DNA of 64,000 bases from Bacillus gaemokensis (GCF_001590835.1 NZ_LTAQ01000012.1:514925-578924); one strand, 5' to 3'; positions 52,018 to 61,832 are shown, counted from the stretch's first letter. Made by a program: numbers and translations. The notes: generated by a model from the letters alone, not told the origin.

Positions 52018-53352
52018 CTACATTAAGTAACGTAAATAAATATAAATATGAGAAATAATTAATGACACGATCATAATCGGGAAACCAACTTTTAAGAAAT
52101 CCATGTAGCTAAATTTATGTCCTTCACGGCTTGCGATTCCAGCTACGATTACGTTAGCGGAAGCACCGATTAACGTTCCGTTTCCGCCTAGACAAGCTCC
52201 TAATGCTAATGACCACCATAATACATCGATTTGTGCATCAGAAGGTGATAGACCAAGGCCGACTGCCATATCGTTAATAAGCGGAATCATTGTCGCAACG
52301 AATGGAATGTTATCAATTGTTGCGGATGCAATACCGGATACCCATAAAATAAGGATAGATGCGTAGGAAATATCCCCGCCTGTTAAACCGATTACTTTTT
52401 GAGCTAACATTTTGATGAGGCCGATATCAATAAGTCCACCAACGAGTACGAATAGACCCGCAAAGAAGAAAATCGTAACCCACTCTACATGAGCAAATAC
52501 TTCTTCAATTTCATGCTCTTTTACACCGATTAACATAAGTACAGTTGCGCCTGTTAAGGCGATTACTGCTGCATCAATGTGGAAAATGGAATGAGTCATG
52601 AAGCCTAGAATTGTAAGACCAAGTACTGTTAAAGATTTTTTCATTAATACAGGGTCTTTAATGTATTGTTTTTCATCTAAGCTCATTAACTTTTTAATTT
52701 GTACAGGATCAGCAATGAGCTGCTTACGGTACATAAAGTAAATCATTGTTGCGATAACAGCGATAATGATAAGTACGATTGGTGCTAAGTTGAATAAGAA
52801 AGCATTGAAATCTAAATGCTTATTTGCAGAACCAATCATAATGTTTGGTGGATCGCCAATTAATGTGGCAGTTCCCCCGATGTTTGAAAAAATAATTTCG
52901 GAAAGTAAATATGGAACAGGATTTACTTGTAAAATGCGCGTAATAGATAGAGTAACAGGAACAACAAGAAGTACTGTTGTTACGTTATCTAAAAATGCGG
53001 AACCAATTGCGGTAAGTAAAGAAAGAGAAATTAAAATTTTAATTGGACTTCCTTTTGCCTGTTTCGCTGCTTTAATTGCAACATATTGGAATACGCCGGA
53101 TTTACTCGTGATATTTACTAATATCATCATACCGATTAATAGCGTAATCGTTCCCCATTCAATATGTTTTGTAAAAGCGTTGTGTAAGTCAACGACGCCA
53201 ACAATGACCATAAATGCTGCACCAAGAAGCGCGATGACAGCACGATTGATTTTTTCTGAAATGATAATGGCATATGTAATTAAAAAGACTGCGATAGCGA
53301 AATAATACTGCCAGTTTGCGATTTCTTGCGTTGTTTCGTGCAAAAATCCCAT
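52018..53352 (-). CDS. ArsB/NhaD family ion transporter
   Basis: 444 residues, about 11-12 membrane spans, with the ion-transporter superfamily motifs FLDNVTTVLLVVPVTL, NIGGTATLIGDPPNIMIGS, TIDNIPFVATMIPL and GACLGGNGTLIGASANVIVAGIA (two inverted-topology repeats). Members export arsenite or exchange sodium for protons; the substrate is unclear. ATG follows GAAAGGAGATGG. Confidence 0.88.
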   Translation of the reverse strand: MGFLHETTQEIANWQYYFAIAVFLITYAIIISEKINRAVIALLGAAFMVIVGVVDLHNAFTKHIEWGTITLLIGMMILVNITSKSGVFQYVAIKAAKQAKGSPIKILISLSLLTAIGSAFLDNVTTVLLVVPVTLSITRILQVNPVPYLLSEIIFSNIGGTATLIGDPPNIMIGSANKHLDFNAFLFNLAPIVLIIIAVIATMIYFMYRKQLIADPVQIKKLMSLDEKQYIKDPVLMKKSLTVLGLTILGFMTHSIFHIDAAVIALTGATVLMLIGVKEHEIEEVFAHVEWVTIFFFAGLFVLVGGLIDIGLIKMLAQKVIGLTGGDISYASILILWVSGIASATIDNIPFVATMIPLINDMAVGLGLSPSDAQIDVLWWSLALGACLGGNGTLIGASANVIVAGIASREGHKFSYMDFLKVGFPIMIVSLIISHIYIYLRYLM

Positions 53353-53638
53353 CTCCTTTCGGTTACTTTTCTTAGTGTGTCATAAAACTTTCGAAAGAAA
53401 CACACTTAACGCCATTATAAAGTAGAAAAATGTCGGATGTAAATGAAAGGGTTTGTTTTGCCATATTTTCTGTACAAATGAATTTTTCTCCTTTTTAAAA
53501 ATATTTGCGGTTATTTGACATATACATAAGATACATCCAATCTGAATGTATAAAATATAAGTAGCATTCGAGCTTGTTCGTGTAGGATTGCTAAGTCGAA
53601 GGGAATGAAAGTAGACGGAATGATAAGGAAGGGATTAT

Positions 53639-54262
53639 ATGGATGAACAACAATTCTTATTTTTGGATTTTGAGTTCACGATGCCTCAAAATAGGAAAAA
53701 ACCAAAGGGGTTTTTTCCAGAAATTATTGAGGTAGGACTTGTGTCAGTTGTGAATTGCGTAGTGGAAGATACGTATTCATCGTATGTAAGACCGGAAACC
53801 TTTTTAAGTTTAACAGATCGATGCAAAAAATTTTTAGGGATTAAGCAGGAAGCTGTGGATGGAGGGATTTCTTTTTTGGAACTTGTCGAGAAACTAGTCC
53901 AATATGAAAAAAAATGTCAGCCTACAATTGTGACTTGGGGAAATATGGATATGAAAGTGTTAAAGAATAATTGTGAAACGGCAGGCGTAGCGTTTCCTTT
54001 TTCAGGTCAATGCCGAGATTTATCACTTGAGTATAAGCGTTTTTTTGGTGAACGGAATCAAACAGGGTTATGGAAGGCAATTGAGGCATACGGAAAAGTG
54101 GGAACAGGAAAGCATCATTGTGCACTCGATGATGCGATGACAACATATAATATTTTTAAACTGGTAGAAAAGGACAAAGAATATTTAGTAAAACCAGCCC
54201 CCCCGACATTAGGCGAGCTCGTCGATTTTTCAAAAGTATTAAAGAAAGTGAGTACACAATAA
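53639..54262 (+). CDS. kapD: 3'-5' exonuclease-like KapD
   Basis: 207 residues with the DEDDh exonuclease motifs: LFLDFEFTMP, WGNMDMKVL and HHCALDDAMTTYNIF. KapD was described as an inhibitor in the KinA sporulation pathway. TTAT-ATGGATGAACAA is preceded by AAGGAAGGG. It is convergent with kapB, its usual functional neighbour. Confidence 0.87.
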   Translation: MDEQQFLFLDFEFTMPQNRKKPKGFFPEIIEVGLVSVVNCVVEDTYSSYVRPETFLSLTDRCKKFLGIKQEAVDGGISFLELVEKLVQYEKKCQPTIVTWGNMDMKVLKNNCETAGVAFPFSGQCRDLSLEYKRFFGERNQTGLWKAIEAYGKVGTGKHHCALDDAMTTYNIFKLVEKDKEYLVKPAPPTLGELVDFSKVLKKVSTQ

Positions 54263-54264
54263 AG

Positions 54265-54300
54265 ACCAAATTACAAATTATGTAATTTGGTCTTTTTGTT
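54265..54300. terminator. Bidirectional terminator between kapD and kapB
   Basis: AAAGACCAAATTACA-aattatg-TGTAATTTGGTCTTTTT hairpin. Confidence 0.9.
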
Positions 54301-54302
54301 TT

Positions 54303-54686
54303 TTACAGTTTATAATCTTGTTTTAATTGTTGCAGAGTTTGTAAACTCCGCTGTGCGAACGGAGAATCATCTTCTTGAAAGGCACTCATTTGTGTTTCTA
54401 ATGCCGCTTGCAGGGATTCTTTATAATCCGGAATATCTCCCTCGTACTTTTTCACCATTTGCTGCGGAACGTTGGTTTGCTCACGATAAGCCAAAGCACG
54501 TCTTTCATGGAAAAATGGCACGTCAGCTTGTTTTACATTATGTAAATCACCTTGCACCGGATGCTTTAAAACGGCTAATACTTTAACAACATAGCTCCCG
54601 GGACGACTGTTTGTAATTTCGCCGATATATTTTCCTGTTTTATAAATACCAGTAACGATTTCCCCAATTTCCAAAGTTTCTTTCAT
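54303..54686 (-). CDS. kapB: Kinase-associated protein B
   Basis: 127 residues with an N-terminal beta-rich KapB domain (EIVTGIYKTGKYIGEITNSRPGSYVVKVLAVLKHPVQGDLHN) and a helical C-terminal half. KapB supports phosphate flow from KinB into the sporulation phosphorelay. The ATG at 54686 follows GAGGTGAAAAAT. Confidence 0.9.
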   Translation of the reverse strand: MKETLEIGEIVTGIYKTGKYIGEITNSRPGSYVVKVLAVLKHPVQGDLHNVKQADVPFFHERRALAYREQTNVPQQMVKKYEGDIPDYKESLQAALETQMSAFQEDDSPFAQRSLQTLQQLKQDYKL

Positions 54687-54828
54687 ATTTTTCACCTCAA
54701 TTTTATAGTACGGAAAGCTGTGAATGGAGTCAAAGAAATCATTTACAGGAACATGAATTTGAGAAGTTAAGTGCGCTTGTGAATTGAGAGATGTTATAAT
54801 TTATAAAAAAACAGAAAATTCTGAGGGG

Positions 54829-54981
54829 TTGAAGGTATGTAACATATCGACCGCTGCAGGGTGTTTAGCTGCACAAGATTTAGTATCTTGGATTATTGAA
54901 TCGCTGGTCGGAGAAGACATGGTTCATAAGGTATTGGAAAGTGTACAACCAGTAGGTGAAGCGTTACAGATAGAAAGGTAG
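54829..54981 (+). CDS. Possible small protein, unrecognised
   Basis: An open frame reading KVCNISTAAGCLAAQDLVSW and on to QPVGEALQIER has protein-like composition and two Cys, but only a TTG start (54829) directly abutting GAGGGG. Start assignment and reality are both uncertain; it precedes a well-supported small gene by 23 bases. Confidence 0.4.
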   Translation: MKVCNISTAAGCLAAQDLVSWIIESLVGEDMVHKVLESVQPVGEALQIER

Positions 54982-55004
54982 TAAAAAACAAAGGAGTGAT
55001 TGTT

Positions 55005-55181
55005 ATGATGCCTTTATATTTTCCAGAAGATAAAACCGAATATATTATTCCGGGGATTGTGTGTGTGTTATTTATAGTTGGTGCAATTGCAACATGGCGC
55101 ATGTTCATTCGCGTATCAAAGCGAGAAGCAGAGCGTTTGCAGCAGGTTGAAGAAAAGCTGTTAGCTGAAAAGAAACGCTGA
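55005..55181 (+). CDS. Small single-span membrane protein
   Basis: 58 residues: a short acidic start, one span (IIPGIVCVLFIVGAIATW) and a charged coiled-coil tail (RVSKREAERLQQVEEKLLAEKKR). The ATG at 55005 has AAGGAG 9 bases upstream. Function unknown. Confidence 0.75.
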   Translation: MMPLYFPEDKTEYIIPGIVCVLFIVGAIATWRMFIRVSKREAERLQQVEEKLLAEKKR

Positions 55182-55247
55182 TTCGTTTTTGTATGTTTCC
55201 CTCTAAGCTCGGACAATCTAAGAGCAGAATGTATTTTGGAGGGAATT

Positions 55248-55790
55248 ATGATGAAAAAACAGCTTTTATTTGGATGTTGTGCGCTGTTTCTTATAGCAGG
55301 TTGTGATAAAGGAAATCTAAAAGAAATCGATGTGAAATTATATAATGCTTCTGGTGATACAGTTGGGACAGCGAAAGTGACCCAACAAGCAAGTGGAGTG
55401 AAAATATCGATTAAGGCGGAAGGGTTTGCGCCAGGGCCTCATGGATTACATATTCATGAAGTGGGAGAATGTAAAGCACCTCGTTTTATATCGGCTGGTA
55501 ATCATTTTAATCCAGATGAGAAGAAGCATGGACTGATGAACCCAAAAGGTGCGGAGAATGGTGATCTACCGAATGTTGTAGCAGATGATTCAGGAAAGAT
55601 TAAGGCGGAAATTGAGGCGCCTCATATATCACTTGAAGAAGGGAAAACGACGATTCACCGAAAAGATGGTGCGTCTATTATTATTACTGAAAATCCTGAT
55701 GATGGGATGACGCAACCCGCTGGAAATTCAGGTGATCGAATTGCTTGTGGTGTCATTGTAGAAAAGGCATTAGATACTAAGAAAAAGTAG
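55248..55790 (+). CDS. sodC: Cu/Zn superoxide dismutase-like lipoprotein
   Basis: 180 residues. Lipobox LIAGC (Cys19) anchors it outside the membrane. The SodC domain keeps GPHGLHIHEVGECKAP, SAGNHFNPDEKKHG, IHRKDGASIIITENPDD and RIACGVI, with most copper and zinc ligands; in Bacillus homologues (YojM) one or more ligands differ, so activity should be judged with care. GGAGGGAATT precedes the ATG. Terminator AAGCTACC / GGTAGCTTTTTTC follows. Confidence 0.9.
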   Translation: MMKKQLLFGCCALFLIAGCDKGNLKEIDVKLYNASGDTVGTAKVTQQASGVKISIKAEGFAPGPHGLHIHEVGECKAPRFISAGNHFNPDEKKHGLMNPKGAENGDLPNVVADDSGKIKAEIEAPHISLEEGKTTIHRKDGASIIITENPDDGMTQPAGNSGDRIACGVIVEKALDTKKK

Positions 55791-55825
55791 AAGCTACCTT
55801 GAGCAGGGTAGCTTTTTTCATTTAA

Positions 55826-56977
55826 CTATGAAAATGTATACCTAAGTCTGTTTAAAATTTCTTCTAGTACCTCTCTTGGACAACCGATGTTAATACGAAT
55901 ATACTGTCCTCCGCCTGTCCCATATTTTTCGCCGGGTTCAACGATAATTTTCCCTTTTTCTTCGAGGTGTTTTGTTCGCTCCTTTTGAGAGAGTCCGAGG
56001 CGTGAACAATCTACCCAGAGTAAAAACGTACCTTCAGATTTGGTGACAGAAAGGGTAGGGATATTCTTTTCAATAAATTCACGAGCGAACTGAGCGTTTC
56101 CTTCTATGTATAAACGAATTTCTGCCAGCCACTCATTACATTCTGTATAGGCGCTTTGCATTGCTGTATAAGCAAATGTATTTAACCCGTGAAAACCTTG
56201 TCTTTGTTGCACAGATGTAAAGGCATCTCGAATTTTTGGATCTGGAATAATAATAATTGATGCTTGTAATCCGGCAATATTAAATGTTTTACTTGGTGCC
56301 ATGCAAGTAATAGTGCGTGCTGCTAATGATTCAGACAAGGAAGCGAATGGCGTATGTGTATAATTTGAGAAAATGATGTCTGCATGAATTTCATCTGTAA
56401 TAACGGTTACTTTATATTGTTCACATAATGTTCCAAGCTTTGTAAGCTCATCTTTTGTCCAAACGCGTCCAACCGGATTATGTGGACTGCAAAGGAGCAT
56501 AAGTTTTATCCCTTGCTTAAACTGTGTCTCTAAATGCTCAAAATCCATTGTGTATGAGTCGTTTTGTAAAAGTAATGGACTTTCACATACAAGGCGGCTA
56601 TTTTTTGTAACCATATCAAAGAATGGGGGATAGATAGGTGGTTGTACAAGTACGGATTCACCCTCGTTTGTCAAAGCTTGGACACTTGTACTAAGAGCCG
56701 GAACGATGCCTGCGCTAAATACAATCCACTCTTTTTTTATCTCCCAATTGTATTGGCTTTTTGTCCAATGACAAAGAATATCTGTGATTTCTTCAGGAGG
56801 TATTGTATAGCCGAAAATAGGATGTTCAAGCCGTTTTTGCAGTGCGGTTTGAATTGGTTTTGGTACTTCAAAGTCCATATCAGCAATCCAAGCATGAAGA
56901 AGCTCTTCACTTTTATGTGTATCCCACTTTGTACTATGGGTTCCGCGGCGATTAATCGTTTTGTGAAATTGCTGCAT
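55826..56977 (-). CDS. patB: PLP-dependent cystathionine beta-lyase-like aminotransferase (PatB/MalY)
   Basis: 383 residues: start NRRGTHSTKWD, LLCSPHNPVGRVWTKDEL, VITDEIHADIIF and PLP-lysine segment MAPSKTFNIAGLQ, characteristic of the MalY/PatB group. It cleaves cystathionine or related thioethers. ATG follows AAGGGAGCCAACAT. Divergent from yugE, as in other bacilli. Confidence 0.92.
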   Translation of the reverse strand: MQQFHKTINRRGTHSTKWDTHKSEELLHAWIADMDFEVPKPIQTALQKRLEHPIFGYTIPPEEITDILCHWTKSQYNWEIKKEWIVFSAGIVPALSTSVQALTNEGESVLVQPPIYPPFFDMVTKNSRLVCESPLLLQNDSYTMDFEHLETQFKQGIKLMLLCSPHNPVGRVWTKDELTKLGTLCEQYKVTVITDEIHADIIFSNYTHTPFASLSESLAARTITCMAPSKTFNIAGLQASIIIIPDPKIRDAFTSVQQRQGFHGLNTFAYTAMQSAYTECNEWLAEIRLYIEGNAQFAREFIEKNIPTLSVTKSEGTFLLWVDCSRLGLSQKERTKHLEEKGKIIVEPGEKYGTGGGQYIRINIGCPREVLEEILNRLRYTFS

Positions 56978-57095
56978 ATGTTGGCTCCCTTTCTCTTTAA
57001 AACCGTTAATTTGTGAAAGTTCTCTTTCTTCTTCTAGAATAGCTGATATGATACGATAAAGAAAAGATTAAAAAAGTGGAAAAGGCGGGAAGTAG

Positions 57096-57347
57096 ATGGG
57101 TGCATATGAAAAGATGGTAGAAATGGTGAGAAATTGGGATCCTTTTCAAATGGGGCCTGAATTTTATGAAACAGAAGCAAGTGATGTTGTGAATGTGGTA
57201 AGCGCGTTTGACGACCCGAAATATATTGCAAAAAAAATACAAAACATTTACTTTATGTCGTTTGAAGAAGTACTAGCTATTGAGAAGTGTGAGAAATTAG
57301 CAGAGGAGCTACTTTTATTAAAAGAAGGCGGAAGTTGCTCATTGTAG
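57096..57347 (+). CDS. yugE: YugE family protein (DUF1871)
   Basis: 83 residues (VEMVRNWDPFQMGPEFYETEASDVVNVV, KKIQNIYFMSFEEVLAIEKC), small helical protein of the DUF1871/YugE family, function unknown. GGCGGGAAGTAG precedes the ATG. Confidence 0.9.
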   Translation: MGAYEKMVEMVRNWDPFQMGPEFYETEASDVVNVVSAFDDPKYIAKKIQNIYFMSFEEVLAIEKCEKLAEELLLLKEGGSCSL

Positions 57348-57400
57348 GCTGTCGGAAATTCCGGCAGCCTTTGTTTTTTCAAAAAATCTATGTCGCATTT

Positions 57401-57462
57401 TGTAGAGTGGTCGATATGTTGTGTCGAATCGCCGATATATGAGTGGAAACGGTCGATATATT
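57401..57462. repeat. ATATATCG-type intergenic repeat, copy 3
   Basis: GGTCGATATGTTGTGTCGAA then TCGCCGATATATGAG and CGGTCGATATATT, almost identical to copy 2. Confidence 0.75.
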
Positions 57463-57484
57463 AAACAACGCTAATATGCGGATA

Positions 57485-58324
57485 CTACTGTGCGGAGAAT
57501 GCCATGATTTCTTCATATACATGCTCTGGTTTTTCCTCTGGTAGTAAGTGACCTGTATTGTCGTATGAAATAAACTTAGAGTTTGGCAAATCTTCGTGCA
57601 AACGATGGCCAACATGAACAGGAACGACGCGGTCCTTCTCGCCCCAAATGAGCAGAGTTGGCGTTTCAATTTTTCGTAATTCAGCTGATGACAAATCACC
57701 CTCGCGATCCCTGATCATTCTTGTTAGAGCAAGGAAAATTCGATTGTCGTAAAAGGGAGCAGCGTAACCTTCCATCATTTCATCATCAATTAAATTATGG
57801 TCATGAACGACATTCATTAAATTATGAACAATGCCTCTTCGCACGATCCAGTTCTTTACATACAAATGGAAAAACGGTAAATAGGAGGAATAAATAAGCG
57901 GCAAATTTGCCCGTGTTAAGTAACTAGAGCTACATAGTAAAATGGTTTTTGTAATTAGATCAGGCCGTATGCGATTGACGTAAAGTGAAATCTGTCCACC
58001 CATTGAATGACCAACTAATATAATCTTGGTAAGATCTAAGTGTTCGACTAAATCGATAATGACTGTCGCTAAATTATGATAGGAATATGTGAAATGATTA
58101 GATTTATCGCTTTTTCCAAATGGTGGTAAATCAAGAGCGAGTACTGTTCCTTCTTTTGCAAGCAACGGAATTAATCTTCGATAACTAAATGAAGAAGAGA
58201 GAAACCCGTGAATGAGTACGAAAGTTGGGCGTTCTTTTTTATTACTGTGTTCATATAGCTCATAATGAACAGTAGTACCGCGAGTGGAAAAAGTGAAGTA
58301 AGGATGCTCTGGTTCGTGGTTCAT
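57485..58324 (-). CDS. yugF: Alpha/beta hydrolase (YugF)
   Basis: 279 residues: oxyanion HGFLSSSFSYR, nucleophile elbow LVGHSMGGQISLY, acid in LIWGEKDRVVP and His in NTGHLLPEE. Cytosolic hydrolase of unknown substrate, in its usual yug neighbourhood. Confidence 0.9.
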   Translation of the reverse strand: MNHEPEHPYFTFSTRGTTVHYELYEHSNKKERPTFVLIHGFLSSSFSYRRLIPLLAKEGTVLALDLPPFGKSDKSNHFTYSYHNLATVIIDLVEHLDLTKIILVGHSMGGQISLYVNRIRPDLITKTILLCSSSYLTRANLPLIYSSYLPFFHLYVKNWIVRRGIVHNLMNVVHDHNLIDDEMMEGYAAPFYDNRIFLALTRMIRDREGDLSSAELRKIETPTLLIWGEKDRVVPVHVGHRLHEDLPNSKFISYDNTGHLLPEEKPEHVYEEIMAFSAQ

Positions 58325-58387
58325 TTTTTGTCACTCCATTGATTTTTTGTTCATATCATCTCCTATTAGAAACGGATTTATGATGAC

Positions 58388-58422
58388 AAAAAAAGGCAAG
58401 ACGGAGGGCCATCTTGCCTTTT
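58388..58422. terminator. Terminator between yugF and the dehydrogenase gene
   Basis: AAAAAAAGGCAAGA-cggaggg-CCATCTTGCCTTTT hairpin. Confidence 0.85.
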
Positions 58423-58436
58423 ACATATTATAAGTT

Positions 58437-59399
58437 TTATCCACGTACAACATTTGGTGGTGTATTTCCCTGTAACCCAGCAACTAAATTTTCAGCAGCG
58501 GTCATTGCCATTTTTTGTCTTGTCTTTAATGTCGCAGATCCAATATGGGGTAAAGTAACAACATTTGTTAAAGATAAGAGTGGATTATCTTTTTGGACAG
58601 GTTCTTGTGTAAAGGTATCAATGCCTGCTGCAAAGATTTTCTTTTGTTTCAGTGCATCGATTAATGCCAATTCATCTACTGTTTTACCACGGGAAGCATT
58701 AATGAAAATCGCTGTTTCTTTCATTAATGAAAATTCCTTCTCTCCAATAAGATGATATGTTCCTTCGGTTAATGGCGTTAGAAGAACAATGAAATCAGAT
58801 TGCGTTAATAGTGTGTTTAAATCACAGTATGTGGCATCGAATTTTTGTTCAGCCTCTTCTTTACGACGGCGATTATAGTAAAGAACATTCATGTCGAATC
58901 CGAATTTTGCCCGCTTGGCAACCGCTTCTCCAATTCGGCCCATTCCAATAATCCCAATTGTACTATGGTGTACATCGAGTCCGAAGTGCTCTTTTGAAAT
59001 TTCGGCATTCCAATTTCCGCTTTTTACATAAGAATCAAGCTCGCATACGCGGCGGCCGGCCGATAACATAAGAGCGAAAACAAGGTCAGCAACTGTATCA
59101 TCTAATACATATGGTGTATTCGTTCCAATCACATTTTTGCCCCGCATCGCTTCTAAGTCAAAATTATCATAGCCAACAGAAATGTTACTCACCACTTTTA
59201 GGTGAGGGGCTGCTTGTAATAACTCTTCATCGATCTGTGAACCGAAGTTAAGTAAGCCATGTTTATCTTTCATTTTGTCTAATAAAATTTCACGTGGTAT
59301 TTTTTCATTACTGTCCCATGTTTCATAATCACAGTGTTCAGAGAGATATGTTTCTACAAATTTTGGAACGGGTTCAGCAATATATACTTTTGGTTTCAC
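58437..59399 (-). CDS. D-2-hydroxyacid dehydrogenase
   Basis: 320 residues with the NAD Rossmann motif IGIIGMGRIGEAVAKRAK, Arg in INASRGKTVDE, Glu in AGIDTFTQEP and His in LPHIGSAT, typical of glyoxylate/hydroxypyruvate/D-glycerate reductases. The start is the GTG at 59399 after AAAGGGGATGAAACC; the frame extends upstream without a site. Confidence 0.9.
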   Translation of the reverse strand: MKPKVYIAEPVPKFVETYLSEHCDYETWDSNEKIPREILLDKMKDKHGLLNFGSQIDEELLQAAPHLKVVSNISVGYDNFDLEAMRGKNVIGTNTPYVLDDTVADLVFALMLSAGRRVCELDSYVKSGNWNAEISKEHFGLDVHHSTIGIIGMGRIGEAVAKRAKFGFDMNVLYYNRRRKEEAEQKFDATYCDLNTLLTQSDFIVLLTPLTEGTYHLIGEKEFSLMKETAIFINASRGKTVDELALIDALKQKKIFAAGIDTFTQEPVQKDNPLLSLTNVVTLPHIGSATLKTRQKMAMTAAENLVAGLQGNTPPNVVRG

Positions 59400-59512
59400 G
59401 GTTTCATCCCCTTTCATTTTTATTTTTACATAATTCTCTAAAAAAATCTTCTTTTCAAACATAAAAGGATATCTGTATAATTTAGACACAAACAAAAGGG
59501 AGGGTGAATTAT

Positions 59513-60010
59513 ATGATGACTGAAAAAGAATTGGAATTGTTAGCTTGTCTTGAAAAAAGCAGTCGTTTATCCGTAGAAACTTTAGCGAAAATGTTAAATA
59601 TAGAAGTAGCAGTAGTAAAAGAAATGGTGGAGAAATTAGAAAGAGAAAAAATCATTGTTGATTATGTTACACATATAGATTGGACAAAGGTGAGAGAGCA
59701 TAGCGGCTTAACAGCGATGATCGATGTGAAAGTTACACCAAAGCATGGAGTTGGCTTCGATGCAGTTGCAGAGCAAATTTATCGTTATTCAGAAGTGAAA
59801 TCGGTTTATTTAATGTCAGGGACATATGATCTTTCTATTACGTTAGAAGGAAAAAGTATGGCTGAAGTGGCAACTTTTGTTTCTGAGAAGTTAGCAACGA
59901 TTGAATCTGTTGTTTCCACAACAACACACTTTATTTTGAAAAAATATAAGCATGAGGGACTTATCTATGACAAAACTGATGATGATAAACGAATTGTGGT
60001 GGCACCATGA
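59513..60010 (+). CDS. alaR: Lrp/AsnC-family regulator
   Basis: 165 residues: an N-terminal winged HTH (LELLACLEKSSRLSVETLAKML) and a C-terminal AsnC ligand-binding domain (YSEVKSVYLMSGTYDLSITLEGKSMAEVATFV). Homologue of YugG/AlaR, which controls the adjacent alanine transaminase. GGAGGGTGAATTAT precedes the ATG; the stop overlaps the next gene by 4 bases. Confidence 0.9.
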   Translation: MMTEKELELLACLEKSSRLSVETLAKMLNIEVAVVKEMVEKLEREKIIVDYVTHIDWTKVREHSGLTAMIDVKVTPKHGVGFDAVAEQIYRYSEVKSVYLMSGTYDLSITLEGKSMAEVATFVSEKLATIESVVSTTTHFILKKYKHEGLIYDKTDDDKRIVVAP

Positions 60011-61197
60011 AACAATTTGAACTATCAAGAGCAGCAGAGTCTTTACAACCATCGGGAATTCGTAAGTTTTTTGACTTAGCAGCTGGTATGAAAGGTGTTA
60101 TTTCACTTGGAGTAGGAGAGCCGGATTTTGTTACACCATGGCATGTAAGACAAGCATGTATTCGCTCGTTAGAGGAAGGATACACAGCATATACTGCAAA
60201 TGCAGGATTATTAGAGTTGCGTCAAGAAATAGCAAAGTATCTTCAAAAGCAATTTCATGTTTCATATGATCCGAACGAAGAGATTATTGTTACAGTTGGA
60301 GCAAGTCAAGCATTAGATGTTGCGATGCGTGCCATTGTAAATCCTGACGACGAAGTCATCATTATTGAGCCAAGTTTCGTATCGTATGCACCGCTTGTTA
60401 CATTAGCTGGTGGTGTACCAGTTCCAGTAGCAACTTCTTTAGAATCGGCATTTAAAGTACAGCCGGAGCAAATCGAAGCAGCCATTACAACAAAAACAAA
60501 GGCAATTTTACTTTGTTCCCCAAATAATCCAACCGGAGCACTTTTAAACAAATCCGAGTTAGAAAAATTAGCAACAATCGTTGAAAAATATAATCTCATT
60601 GTATTATCTGATGAAATTTATGCAGAGCTTGTATATGACGAATCTTATACAAGTTTTGCCAACATTAAAAATATGCGCGACCATACAATTTTAATTTCAG
60701 GATTTTCAAAAGGCTTTGCGATGACTGGATGGCGCCTTGGGATGATTGCGGCTCCTGTACATTTTTCAGAATTGATGCTTAAAATCCATCAATACTCTAT
60801 GATGTGTGCACCGACGATGTCACAATTTGCAGCACTCGAAGCATTGCGCTTTGGGAACGATGAAGTAATTCGTATGAGAGAAAGTTATAAAAAACGCCGT
60901 AATTTCATGACGACATCGTTTAATGAAATGGGATTAACATGTCATGTGCCAGGCGGAGCGTTTTACGTATTCCCTTCTATTTCTGCAACAGGATTGTCTT
61001 CAGCTGAGTTTGCAGAACAATTATTGTTAGAAGAAAAAGTAGCGGTTGTTCCTGGAAATGTCTTTGGGGAAAGCGGAGAAGGATTTATTCGTTGTTCATA
61101 TGCAACTTCACTTGAGCAGTTAATGGAAGCAATGAAGCGAATGAAACGGTTTGTAGAAAATAAAAAAAGGACAAAACAGAATACGTTTTGTCCATAA
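60007..61197 (+). CDS. alaT: Class I aminotransferase (AlaT/YugH)
   Basis: 396 residues: SLGVGEPDFVTPWHV, LCSPNNPTGALL, VLSDEIYAELVY and PLP-lysine ISGFSKGFAMTGWRLG. It matches the alanine/glutamate transaminase YugH. It is translationally coupled to alaR. A terminator hairpin (GGACAAAAC...GTTTTGTCC) overlaps its 3' end. Confidence 0.92.
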   Translation: MKQFELSRAAESLQPSGIRKFFDLAAGMKGVISLGVGEPDFVTPWHVRQACIRSLEEGYTAYTANAGLLELRQEIAKYLQKQFHVSYDPNEEIIVTVGASQALDVAMRAIVNPDDEVIIIEPSFVSYAPLVTLAGGVPVPVATSLESAFKVQPEQIEAAITTKTKAILLCSPNNPTGALLNKSELEKLATIVEKYNLIVLSDEIYAELVYDESYTSFANIKNMRDHTILISGFSKGFAMTGWRLGMIAAPVHFSELMLKIHQYSMMCAPTMSQFAALEALRFGNDEVIRMRESYKKRRNFMTTSFNEMGLTCHVPGGAFYVFPSISATGLSSAEFAEQLLLEEKVAVVPGNVFGESGEGFIRCSYATSLEQLMEAMKRMKRFVENKKRTKQNTFCP

Positions 61198-61487
61198 AAA
61201 AGGGGGGGGAATACTAGAAAGCCATGTGTTAGTATTCTATCCCAATATTTGAAAATTATACGTACTAGAGGAAATTTTTTCATGAATTTTGAATGAGATA
61301 GGTGCTAGTGGTATAATTTACTAATATAGGGTGGGACTTTTCACAGCGTGTTTTATCTTCGCTGAGAATGAACCACTAATCGTGCATTTATGAGTAAGTG
61401 CATCTGCTAATTTTCTTTGCTTTCTTGGTGGATGCTTTGCTACCTGCAAATAGCAGGGAAAATGGTAAACGTATGGGAGTGTTTCAT

Positions 61488-61832
61488 ATGTCAGAACAAT
61501 ATACAACAGGAGTGGTTGTAAAAGGGAAAGTGACTGGAATTCAAGATTACGGTGCATTTGTAGCATTGGATCAAGAAACGCAAGGGCTTGTTCATATATC
61601 CGAAATTACCAATGGATATGTGAAAGATATTCATGATTTTTTAAAAGTCGGAGATACAGTAGAAGTAAAAGTACTTTCAATTGATGAAGAACACAGAAAA
61701 ATGAGTTTATCGTTAAAAGCGGCAAAGAGAAAACAAGGAACAATATTGGTACCTAATCCATCTGATAAGGGATTTAACACATTGCGTGAAAAGCTTAACG
61801 AATGGATTGAAGAATCACAGTTAACAAAGTAA
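61488..61832 (+). CDS. yugI: S1 RNA-binding-domain protein YugI
   Basis: 114 residues: one S1 domain (GKVTGIQDYGAFVALDQETQGLVHISEITNGYVKDIHDFLKVGDTVEVKVLSIDEEHRKMSLSLK in short conserved blocks) and a short basic tail. Homologue of general stress protein 13, a ribosome-associated RNA-binding protein. The ATG at 61488 follows GGGAGTGTTTCAT. Terminator at 61832-61862 (AAGAGGGTCGCT...AGCGACTCTCTTTT). Confidence 0.92.
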   Translation: MSEQYTTGVVVKGKVTGIQDYGAFVALDQETQGLVHISEITNGYVKDIHDFLKVGDTVEVKVLSIDEEHRKMSLSLKAAKRKQGTILVPNPSDKGFNTLREKLNEWIEESQLTK

